Positions 43,467 to 53,460 of a DNA stretch of 64,000 nucleotides are shown here, one piece after another. The stretch is from Progne subis subis (Eukaryota > Chordata > Aves > Passeriformes > Hirundinidae). The stretch's first letter is position 1; the number at the start of each line of letters is the position of its first letter. Position numbers and translations under genes: made by a program. The notes under the pieces were generated by a model, which did not search any database, was not told the origin of the DNA, and saw only the letters and a program-made list of their open reading frames with translations. Location: assembly GCA_022316685.1 (NCBI GenBank), contig JAKJHU010000371.1:1-64000 (forward strand), written 5' to 3'.

Positions 43467-43608
43467 CTATAATTAGAAAGTCCTGTCTCTTCCATGAGGA
43501 TCCAGTGACACCAGTGGGTATCACTGCATAATTGTCATCCAAAAAACATATCACTTTGGAAGTTGCCAAGTCACATTGCGCCCCTGGTGGGAGTAAACTC
43601 TGGATCAC
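43027..43608 (-). pseudogene. pro: dUTPase-protease (dut-pro) of ERV-D
   Basis: A 193-codon block. The N-terminal two thirds resemble a dUTPase: PTGVTG, then DFLIIGKDRSSVLGL and a later NDELTVLV segment, though key motifs look weakened. The C-terminal part is the aspartic protease with active site GMLDTGADVTVIS (D near 43146). A dUTPase fused upstream of protease in the pro frame is a hallmark of betaretroviruses. It lies in the -1 frame relative to gag. Most of this block lies inside intron-like segment 1. Confidence 0.82.
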
Positions 43609-43776
43609 TGGGGATCCTACAAATTGTCCTGCTGAGGGCGCTGGATTGTTGTTCTCCCGATGATTGTCCCCCTTGCGGAACCTGCTCTTGAGTCATTCGC
43701 CATCACTTGTGTCGTCGCGCGTTGACGATTCGCGCTCTTTCTGGAGTTTCCCTGACTGAGTTTTTCCACTCGCATT

Positions 43777-43784
43777 GTTTTTTT
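43777..43784 (-). promoter_or_regulatory. altered frameshift site of ERV-D (seven A)
   Basis: The minus strand reads GCAAAAAAACAAT, one A more than ERV-C. The insertion forces the frame that ERV-C would reach only by -1 slippage. Confidence 0.75.
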
Positions 43785-44849
43785 GCAGGGCGATAATTCC
43801 CTCTCCCGCATGTCGGACAATGATCTGTTGAATTTGCATTGTTGGTAACTTTGTGGACAATCCTTCTTGAAATGCCCTGATCTGCCACACTTGTAACACT
43901 GTCTTTGTTGAAAATTTGCGAATGCGTCTTTGACAGCTTTTTCCACTTGATCTCCCAAAATTGCTGCAACGTGCTGTGGTGTCCCCACCTTGCTGCATGC
44001 CTCTAGAATTTCTGCCTATGATGGGTTGACCTGGCATTGCACTGATGACGCGCTTGCATTCTGGGTTGGCATTTGCAAATGCAAGACACCGAATTAAATG
44101 TGACTTCACTGCTTTCATCTGTGACTTGCCTTGTCCACTGCTTGTGTGAGACGATCTGATGAATGCACTGAAGGGTTCTGAAGGACCTTGTCTCACCTCT
44201 ATAAAAATACTTTCTGTGACTCCTGTTGGTGAAACTTGCACCTATTGCCTTTCTGGCTGCATCCTTGATGTCTGTCAACACATCTCGAGCAGGAAGAAAC
44301 CTGGCTTGACGAGCTGCACTGTCAAGCGGTGGATCACTGGCCAATTGTGCCACTGTGAAACCTAGCATTTGCTCCTTCCTTGGTATTTGATTCTGTAATC
44401 ATTTAAAATTTTTCTCCATTTTGCTTCCCAAACGATGAACTGTGCATCGCTCAGGATCATCGAAGCAAGGGATCGGAGGTCATATGGTGTTAAATCATAT
44501 ATATTAAATGTCCCTTTTAAAAGTTGTTTGAAATATGGAGACCCCAATCCATTGTCACGAACGGCTTTCATCAGATCCCTGACGACTTCACGATCCAACC
44601 TCTCCCATCTTGGGTTTGCATCCTGTGCATCATATGTCACTGGCATAGCCATGCCCTTTGGACCCATTGAAAGTGTATCCCCTTTCAATGCATATTTCTT
44701 TATGTCTGTCCAGTCTGTTGGACAGAATTCTGGCTTGGCAGAAGCCTGTGCAGTGTCTGCCTCTAAAATTGTCTCCTTTGCTGCTTCATCTCTCCCTGAA
44801 CCCACTTGTTTTGCAGGCTTCACCTCATCGGGTTTTGTTTTTTCTCTGT

Positions 44850-44908
44850 TTCCCTTTCTTCTCTTTTCCTTCTCCCTCTCTTTCTCTTTCTCTTTCTCTT
44901 TCTCTTTC

Positions 44909-44951
<43 letters not shown>

Positions 44952-44960
44952 TTCTCTTTC

Positions 44961-45003
<43 letters not shown>

Positions 45004-45166
45004 TTCTCTTTTCTTCTCTTTCTCTTTCTCTTTCTCTTTCTCTTTTCTTTTCTTCTCTTTCTCTTCTCTTTCTCTCTCTCTCTCTTTCTCTTCTTTCTCT
45101 CTTTCTCTTTCTTTCTCTTTCTTTTTCTCTCTCTTCTCTCTTTCTCTCTCTTTCTCTCTTTCCCTT
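44850..45166 (-). repeat. purine tract of ERV-D gag (about 315 bp)
   Basis: Pyrimidine-rich on the plus strand (ctttct units), the counterpart of 22411-23211 in ERV-C. It lacks the 344-base internal duplication seen there. Confidence 0.9.
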
Positions 45167-47426
45167 TGGAGAGGAATCAGGGTTTGCTGAACATCCTCAA
45201 ATTTTTCTGAAGCATCTGTCCCTGAGAAAAACTTCGAGAGAAAGAAGATGTGGGATTGTGGCGAAATGCTGTTTCAGTGAACTTGCGAAAAAAACTTGTT
45301 TCATAAAGTCTTCAGATAACAAAAATGATGAAGCTTGCTGTGCGAACTCAAGTGCCTTTACTCTTGTGGCAGGAATCCCTCTGATGCTGTGATTCTGATT
45401 ATATCTTTATTTATGATTGACATCTCCTGGTCTTCATCAACCACATCATCATCCCTTACCATTGGCAAAGGTTCTCTCGGCTTCTGTTTGAATCGCTGTT
45501 CTGAAGAGGTTGATTTTTTATATGAAACTGGAAAAAAACGATGCAGCGTGGGCGTGTGCCTCCCAAACCGATGCTTCAGTCGATGCGACTGATGATCTCC
45601 GCGCTCGCTGCCTCTCTGCCCCGCCCCTCGGTGACGTCGGCACACTGACAGCTGTTCTCTGCGGGCTCGGAGTTCTGAAGTATCTTTTAAATTCTGGAAA
45701 AGCCTGTAAAATCTGAGATATTTTCGGACTCAGCGCCCATCCGCAATACCTTCAGCAGCTGTCCCTGGATCACCGCACGCAGGCGGCTCAGGTTCATAGC
45801 TGCCCGTGGACGTGATCGGGCTCCACAGCCCTTGCTGCCTGGGGGGTGGTACTCTCAGACTCTCCCCGCCTCGGCCACGCCCCGTCCCTGCCCGCTCCGT
45901 CTCCGCTGGCCCCGCCCCTGCCCATCTCGGCCCCGGCGGTCTCCGGCGGGATACCCCGCCCCTATCTCACGTTCAAGGTCCGCCCCGTCTCTTTCGTCAT
46001 CGGAATTAGCACCCCCCCAAAGAGGAACGCGCCTCGGGCTTTGCCCGTGCCCCTGTCGCGCCTGTGCCTGGACCGGCCGCAAGGATTTTTGGGGTTTGTA
46101 GTATTTGGCCCGTTTCTCGAGCCCTCCCCCCGCCGCAGCCCATCCCCTACGGACTGTTCCCTGGCGATCCGCGCCTCTGTCTCCCGACGCGCCTTGCAAT
46201 CGCGTCCCGTCGCGTCCCGCCGCTCGGCTCCGGCGCGGCTCGCCCCCCCGCGCAGGCCTTCGCCCCCCCGTCGCAGTCTCACTCCCCCGCGCAGCTTCGC
46301 CCCCCCCCCCCCCGCGGTTCTGATGGTGCTCGCCCCTGCTTCTTTCGCCCCCCCCGTCCTCTCCTATCTAGCACTCCGGTTTTCCTACGGGAAGGGAAAG
46401 GAGCAATGGCGAAGGAGGGGTTTGTCGCTGCGGCGACTCTGGAGGGGTGAAGGGACTTCTAGGTGGAGTTCTTCCCCCCCTCTCCGTGTGCTGAATGTGG
46501 GGTTTGTTCTTGGATTGCTTCAAAGAAAAGCATGTCCTAGATCATCCTGCTCTGTTGGATGGATCAGAAGTTTCATTTCTCCTGGAACTCAATCTTGGGG
46601 CTTTTTGATCGAGCTTTCTGTTGGACCTTGAGATACTTTTGTTCTTTCCCCTCCCCCTTCTCTTTCCCCTGGGGATGTGTCAATCCTGGAGTTAGCATGG
46701 CTATCTCTTCTGGCTCCGTGCTAACCTCCCTTTGCTTGCTTGGCAGGTGTCCAACCCCGGACGCTTCCCTGCTATATTCTGTTATAACTTCTAACATAAT
46801 TCTCCCAGCCGACAAAAGTTTTGCGGCAATTTTATCTTTTCTTGTGGCATTATCATAAAGTTTTTGGTTCACTTCCTGCCAAAAACCTGGCTCAAAAAGA
46901 AACTGGGTCTCACATTGTGAATAGTTACATTTGACCCATAACATTAGGGCTCGGAGCTCCTTATCTTTCAGCGCTATATTGTATTTTGATATTATTTCTT
47001 TTAACTGTTCTAATATGATAATTCTCTCTTGTGATGTTGTCCCTCCCGTGGGTGTGGTGTATTCTGAATCTCACTGGTCTTACCAATCCAAAGGTTTGCT
47101 GCAGCTCTGGTCCAATTTGTCTCAGAGATGTCCCGATGTCTGTCCAGCAGATCTCAGGATGACGGGTTCCTGGGCCCTGGAAAGCCGTCGTCTGGGACAA
47201 AGTGGAACGAGGTGTTCTTCTTTTTGCCAAACAGGTGTTTTTCTTCTCCAGAGATCTCGGCCTGGCAGTTTGATGTTCTGGGAGCTTTTGATTTTTCTGC
47301 AGAGGTTTTGTGACCTTTTTTTCGGTGCTCCTTTTCAGGAGTGCGAGTCAGGGATGCCAGATGTTGTCCGGCCAAAGACGTTAGATGTTTCTGCCCACTC
47401 ACTCAGAGAAGCCAGGTGTTTCTTTC

Positions 47427-47444
47427 GCGCAGCCAGGGACGCCA
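47427..47444 (-). other. primer binding site of ERV-D (tRNA-Asn-like)
   Basis: The minus strand reads TGGCGTCCCTGGCTGCGC two bases after the LTR. It matches the complement of a tRNA-Asn 3' end in 16 of 18 positions as I recall that tRNA. The two PBS-like repeats downstream are present here too. Confidence 0.65.
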
Positions 47445-47446
47445 GA

Positions 47447-48093
47447 AGTCGGGGAGCTTCCCCAACATTCAGGTGGTTTCAGGGTCCCTTTCCCCCCTGC
47501 ACAGCTCTGAGCCAAGCCGAAGGAAGAGACAGAGTCTTCAGGTGTAGATTTTTCAAGGTTGCATTTTTCGTTTATTGTTTCTTATCTTACAAATTTCTCA
47601 CAGTCCAACATGATGTTTGCAGCTACATGGACTTCTCATGTCTCCCCCCGAGCTGGGCAGTCCTTAATCTTTTATACTAATTACTACGTGTTCATTATTT
47701 ACTATTTCTTACCAATGTCTATCACTATTACTAAAAAGGTCATCTATACACTGACCCAATCCTCACGAACTACTTTGTGCGAACGTCATAGCAGAAATGG
47801 AGTGAGGGAAAGAGAAGGAAGAAGAAGGAGGCAACGCCCCAGATTCTCCATTTTGTCCCCATTCACTCCAATGCTATGAACCTAAAATTACTATTTTTTT
47901 CACTCTGTGATAAACTAAACTACTATTTTTCACACTCCCGTGGCCTGCAAACCCTCTCTCAGTTTAGGAAGTTTTTTCCCATGGACTGAGATCAAAGCCA
48001 GAGTCTCTCTGAGCTCTGGGCTGGGGTCTCAGAGCCCCCTGCCCAGGTCTCAGACCCTCCAGGGCAACCAAAGGAATGCTCTGGACTCCAACA
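47447..48093 (-). repeat. 5' LTR of ERV-D
   Basis: Pairs with 38289-38936. Its last base towards the interior is T on the minus strand instead of the usual A (CT instead of CA), a point change. Confidence 0.92.
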
Positions 48094-48564
48094 GGGGTGT
48101 TCCAGAAGCCTGGAGATGTTGGGAGCATGGACAAGGAGGACCCATGGATACCCCAGGCCCCTGAAACAGGGACCCCAGACAGTGCTGACCCCTGAGTCCC
48201 CTGTGATGCCAAACTGGTGATCCCAGAGAAGTGGAACCTCCTGGATTCCCCGGAGGCACAGCAGCCCAGAGAGGGGGAACACCAATACAAACTTGATTTG
48301 CAGCAACCCAGATGGGGGGGGGGCTCTAGGACCCCAAAGTGGAGGGACCAGTGAGGAGAAACTCATGGGTGGGTGCTTTTGCTGAATCTTGGTCATTAGT
48401 GTATGTTGATGGATTGAATCTTGGTGTTTTGGAGGTTTTTATGGGCACCAGATGCTTGGTGACTTCTAGACATGGACTTGGGCAGGAGGGACCCCCTAAC
48501 CCAATGTGCCCATACATTGTATTTTTCCCCAAACCAGGATTTCTCATTCCAAAACCTTGGCCAG
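48094..48564. other. segment upstream of zinc-finger pseudogene
   Basis: No repeat or coding motif recognised; may hold the 5' part of the zinc-finger locus. Confidence 0.4.
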
Positions 48565-49389
48565 ATGGAGGGAGAGGCTGTGAGGAAGAGGAAGATGCCA
48601 CAGAACAGCCAGGCAGGTGAGGAGGAAGTCAGTGCCCCTTTCCCCCTCTCTCCTGCTCCATCTCCCAGCCCAGCATGGCTCCTGGCTGCAGGACAACCCT
48701 GCTGCCAATGCCGTCCTGCCGGGGATGTGTTGGGAGAATCTCCTTCCCCTTCCATGTGGCACGGAGGCAAATCCCATCCCCTCCTTGTCCTTCCTTCCCC
48801 AGACAAAGAGCTGAGGATGGAGACCAGGGTGGACAATCCCCGCAGCAGAACCTCGTGAAAGAGGCCATTTTGAGTGGCTCCACGGTGCAGGAATCCAAAA
48901 GGGAGGAAAAACCCCGGAGATCTCACACAAGGAGGGGCTCCAAACCCATTCCAGGGTGCTATGAGGAGGAAAGACCCCACCCTGTGCCAGGAAGGTGAAC
49001 AGCGCTTCAGCTGGGGCTCTGAGCTGGTGGTGCCTGGGCAGCTTCATGATGGGGAGAAGCCCCACAAGTGCTTGGAGTGTGGGAAGAGCTTCAGCTGGAA
49101 CTGCCTCTTGATCAGACACCAGCTGATCCACACTAGGGAGAGGCCCTACGAATGTCCCAAGTGTCAGAAGAGATTTCAGACCAGCTCCAACTTCCTATGC
49201 CACCAGTGCATTCACACAGAGGAGAGGCCCTTCCGCTGCCCCGACTGCAGGAAGGGCTTCAAGCACAACTCCCACCTCATCACCCACTGGTGCATCCACA
49301 CTGGGGAGAGGCCCTACAAGTGTCCCCAGTGTGGGAAGAACTTCACCCAGAGCTCTGGGTTGAGCCAACACCAATGGAGGCACCAGTAA
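48565..49389 (+). pseudogene. C2H2 zinc-finger gene, four fingers, frameshifted
   Basis: Belongs to the short multi-finger family amplified in songbirds. A small exon MEGEAVRKRKMPQNSQA (48565-48616) ends at a CAG|GTGAGG donor; the next exon starts at 48803 after ttccttccccag. It reads [10 protein letters not shown], then loses frame near 48830, and again near 48975 after [15 protein letters not shown]. From 48997 the frame is open with LHDGEKPHKC and four fingers of the form C-x2-C-x12-H-x3-H, joined by variant TGERP-type linkers. A TAA ends it at 49389, and a degenerate fifth finger follows. DNA binding would be the family role; the two frame breaks make this copy a pseudogene. Confidence 0.8.
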
Positions 49390-49605
49390 GGGAGGCCCTG
49401 TGAGTGCTCTGACTGTGGGAAGAGCTTCCTGCACTGCTCCAACTCTATCCCCATCAGAGGACACCTTTGGGCAGAGACCTGGCTACCCACAGTCCCCATG
49501 ATCCACATTGGGAAGGGACTGGTGGTTCTTTTATTTTGTTATAATTATCTTTTGATTCAGCTTCATCCCTTTAAAACACACTAAAATGTGGTAAAAATCA
49601 ATAAA
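49390..49605 (+). other. 3' UTR-like end of zinc-finger locus
   Basis: Contains a decayed finger (CSDCGKSF) and an AATAAA at 49600-49605. Confidence 0.5.
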
Positions 49606-51289
49606 TTTATCAGAGGCATCTAAAGCTTCATTTTTTACTACTGTTTTTGGGGGAATCTGGGATTCAGGGAGATCCTGGGGAGGATGTGTGTGGTTTGGGG
49701 AGAATTATCATAGTTATCTCTATTCCTTGGCACTCCAAAATATGAGAGGGATTGATCTCTCAGCTCAAAACCACTCAGTGTCACTGAAAACTACTCAATC
49801 CCTCCCTAAAAGTACTCAATTCCACATCCCCTCAGTGTGGAATGGGGTTGGAAGGGGGTTGGGTGAAGTGTCCTGCAAATCAGGAGTGGTGAGATGGGCA
49901 TTGGGTGGGGTAGGATTGGTGGGATGGGGATTGGGAGGGATGGGATGGGATGGGGGGAAATAGAGCTTGGGAAGCGGTCTTGATGTCCAGGAGAGGTGGA
50001 ATGGGTTTGGATGGGGATTGGGAGCGTGTGCTGAAGTCTGGAATGAGGCAGCAGAAGGCTGGGATGATGGAGATGGAACTCTTTCCTGAGTGAGTTTTTG
50101 GGTATTCCATGTTCTTGAAGGGATTTTGGTGCATCCCAGGTTTCTGAGGTGGTTTTTGGGATGGTCACTGCCCCAGCCCCAGCCACTGCAGCCTCTGGTC
50201 CAGCCCCAAAGTGGCTGCCAAGCCCCTGGCACCTCAAAATCCCACCTGTGAGAGGGACCAGAGAAGGTGAGGCTGTGACACAGGTGTGACACTGATACAT
50301 CCCACAGCCCTGGAGCTCACAGCAGCTGAGATGATGCTGGGATCAAGGCCCTGACTGTGGATCTCTCTCTCTTCTTCTGACTTTCTCTTCTCAACATTTG
50401 GATAACATCTGAAGTTGTAGCGTTTAGAGTTTTTGAGTCAGTGGTTTGTGAAGTGCCTTCCAATTCCAGGTTTAATAGAATTTATAAGCTATGTTAAATA
50501 CTATTCCTCTGTAAATGGTTTAGTCATAGGTTATAAGTTCAGAAAAATACTTTCAAGTGCTGTTCTTTGTCTAAATGTGAAGTTGAAGGTGTAAGTTGAA
50601 GTTAAGGTATAAGTTAAGTCCTGTTTATTTGGAGGTCTGTGACACTTTTTGGCGTGTTCCTTTTATCCTTGCCCTCACTGTCCTCTTGTCACACATCAGG
50701 GACAGCTCAGTTCATTTCTGTTTGATTGCCTGGGTTTTGTTGGTTTTGTTGTTGCTTTTCTTTCTGGTGTGCCTGAAGTGTCCAGTCATGGAGAGAGTGA
50801 CTCTTGCAAGGAACTTTGTCATGCCTCACCACCTGTGCTCCTAACTGGTGATTTTTTGTCAAATATGCTAATCTGCTTAACTTATAGAACTGTATTCACT
50901 CTTTGGGGGGCTGGGCATTTTGTGGACATTTTCCATATCTGCCCCTTGGAGGCCTCCAATAAAGATCAGCCTTTCTACTACCCCTCTATAATATTATCTC
51001 TAATGGGGTTTTTTCTCCTCTTGTTTTATGCTCTTTGGCACTGTGACTAGGGCTGCTGGCTTGCTTCTCTGCTCCTCTGCCACTTGGGAGAGAAAAATCC
51101 TCTGCACTTGGTAGGGCCTACAAGTCCCATTCCTTAAACCTGTCCTGGGGATGGATCAGGGATGGAGTATCTCATGGTCATTTGTGCTTAGTGGGTGGAA
51201 AACTTCTGTTATCATGATGTGTTAGTTCTGCTCCATTCTCTATGATTTTATAGTGAAGAACTGTTATCCTTTTCCCACAGTTTTGTTCG
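49606..51289. other. intergenic segment with G-rich tract
   Basis: No gene recognised. From about 49848 to 49962 the plus strand is G-rich, with many GGG/GGGG runs separated by at and att. After 50390 the sequence is A/T-richer with no known repeat. Confidence 0.45.
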
Positions 51290-53460
51290 GGAGCCCTGTA
51301 ATTTTGGAATTTCATCCAAGGGGATCATGGGGACACTTTTAGGTCTCATGGAACCAAGGGCCAGTGTGATTCTGAGAGGCCCGTGGATCCAAGGAGACCA
51401 CTGTGCTCCTGCAGGACCCCATGGAATCATGGAGTCCATTGGACACTGCTGGGCGCCATGGAACAAGGACTCCTGTGACACTGAGGAACCTCATGGAAAC
51501 AAGGGAACAGGGAACAGGTCTGGCTGGCCTGGCCTCCCAGGGGCTGCCTGACAGCTCCAGCTGACCATGGAATGTCAAGGGTCACTTTCATCTGCAGCTC
51601 TGGGGCTCCGTGCTTACCTTCCTGTGGAAAAGAACTGTCCTTCTCTTCCAGGGACCCATGGCCGAAATTGGGATTTGGCCTCTAGAATTCTGTATATCCA
51701 AGGATACTTCCAGCCAAAAGCTGCCAGGAGAGAAAGTCTGTCTGGCTTGACCTCCTGGGGGCCACATCTGGCCACCAGATCGCCTCTGGTGATCTACCAC
51801 CAAAACACTGGGGCTCCATGCTTTGCTTCCTATGGAAAGGACAGTCCTTCTCATCCATGAGCCCAGGGTCAACTTTGGGATTTTACCCCCCAGATTGTAT
51901 CCAAGAATTGTTCGTAGGGAAGAGCTGCAAGGACAGACAAGTCCTGCTGACCTTGGCCTCCTGGAGGCCACCTCTGATCTGCCTTCAAAACATTGGGCTC
52001 CACCCTTTCCTTACTACGGAAAAGACCCATCATTCCAGGTGCCCGTGATCAAAATTTGGAAGATCCCACTTCCAAATTTCCATATATCCAAGGATTGTTA
52101 TCAGATCAAACCTTCTGGAAAAGACAGATCTGCCTGGCTTGGCCTCCAGGGCCCCTCTCATCTGCCTTCAAAACACTGGGGCTTTGTGCTTTTCTTCCTA
52201 TGGAATTAAACATCTTTCATGTCCAGGTGCCCATGGCCAATTATTGAGAATCCATCTCCCAATTCCATATATCCAGGATTGCTTCCAGACAAAAGCCACC
52301 ATTACCATCAAGTCTTGGCTGGCCCTGCCTCCTGAGGGCCTGCTCTCACCTGCCTTCCAAACACTGGGAGCTCCGTGCTTTCCTTTTTTATGGAAAAGAA
52401 TCATCCAGCTTGTCCAGGCAGAAATGGCTGAAATCGGGACTCCACATTCCAAATTCCCTGTATCCAAGCGTTGCTCCCAGACAAACCTGCCAGGACAGAC
52501 AGATGTGACTGGCCTTGGCCTCTGGTGGCTGTGTCTCATCTGTCTCTGAAAACACTGGGACTCGGTGCTTTCCTTCCTGTGGACACCCCTGTGACCCCTG
52601 TGTGCTTATGGAACCCAGGGGCCATGGTGACACTGCAGGGCTTGTGCAACCAAGAGGACCACAGTGATCCTGTGGCGTTCCATGGAACCAAGGGACCACT
52701 GTGGCACTGAGGGGCCCCAAAGAGCCGTGGTGCCTTTGTGACATTGCAGGGCCCATGGAATCAAGAGAACACGGAACAGCTCTGCCTGACTTGGCTCCTG
52801 GGGGTGCCTGAGACATCTGGCGACCTTTGCATGGTGAGAGCTGCTTCTCCTCTGCCCCTGAAGCACTGGGGCTCCATGTTTTTCTTCCCAGGGAACAGAA
52901 CTGTCCTTCTCCTCCAGGTACAAATGGCCAAAATTGGGATTGCATCTCCAAGTTTCTGTATATCCAAGGATTGATTCCATATGAAACTTGCCAGGGACAG
53001 ACAGCTCTGGCTGGCCTTGGCCTTTGGGGCCACCTTGTATCTGCCTTTGAAAACACTGGGGAGCCGTGCCTTTCTTCCCATGGAAAAAAAAAAACTTCAA
53101 GTGCAGGCCATCCAAGGCCAAAACTGGGAATCCTCCCCCAAAATTCCATAGATCCAAGTATAGCTCCCAGACAAAATCTGCCAGGACTGACAAGTCTAGC
53201 TTTCTTTGACTTCCTGAGGGCCAGCTCTTAGCTGCATTGAAACATTGGGGCTGTTCTCCTCCAGGTGCACTGGCCAAAATTGGAATTTGGCCTCAAAAAT
53301 TCAGTCTATCGTAGGATTGCTCCCAGACAAATTCTGCCAAGACAAACAGGTCTGGCTGACCTTGGCCCCTAGTGACTGACTTTCATCTTTCAATACTAGG
53401 CTTCTGTGGTTTCCTTCCTATGGAAAAGAACTGTCCCTCTTGTCCAGGCGGTCTTGTCCT
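51290..53460 (+). repeat. satellite-like array, units of about 190 bp
   Basis: Recurring words: ctggcctggcctcctgg, aaaacactgggctcc, tatggaaaagaactgtcc, ccatggccaaaattggg, ccatatatccaaggattg and ccagacaaa-ctgccaggacagacag. Landmarks fall near 51745, 51950, 52135, 52320, 52510, 53010, 53205 and 53360, spaced about 165-220 bases. Copies are diverged. Stretches at 51310-51520 and 52590-52770 carry the other minisatellite (gacactg..gggcc) instead. Open frames here are repeat artefacts. Confidence 0.85.

Larger units (their letters stand above)
43617..47049 (-). pseudogene. gag: gag of ERV-D
   Basis: Matrix block begins where ERV-C has its ATG, but here the codon is ACG (47047-47049), so the normal start is lost. 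Matrix-like sequence with LWVKCNYSQCETQ is at 46573-46944. Linker follows, then the purine tract, then capsid in at least three frames (44362-44823, 44003-44368, 43693-44241). Nucleocapsid has CYKCGRSGHFKKDC and the degenerate second knuckle. Overall more frame breaks than in ERV-C. Confidence 0.82.
38289..48093 (-). mobile_element. ERV-D: betaretrovirus-like provirus, unspliced form
   Basis: A 9.8-kb minus-strand provirus of the same family as ERV-C, and nearly the same sequence. It keeps the dut-protease and RT regions absent from ERV-C. It has LTRs at both ends, a tRNA-Asn-like primer site and all genes, each with defects: gag start ACG, an extra A in the slippery site, frameshifts in gag, RT and env, RNase H Asn. 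The outer flanks (actcat on the left, ggggtg on the right) do not match. Confidence 0.93.

Noticed and set aside
44435..45392. Plus-strand Ser/Phe/Leu-rich frames over the ERV-D tract
   Set aside because: Same artefact, antisense to ERV-D gag.
51567..53277. Several 80-250 codon frames in both directions
   Set aside because: They recur with the 190-bp satellite units and share repeated peptide pieces, so they are repeat artefacts.
51290..53460. CRISPR-like array
   Set aside because: Units are long, diverged and contiguous, with no short identical repeats separated by unique spacers, and the genome is vertebrate.
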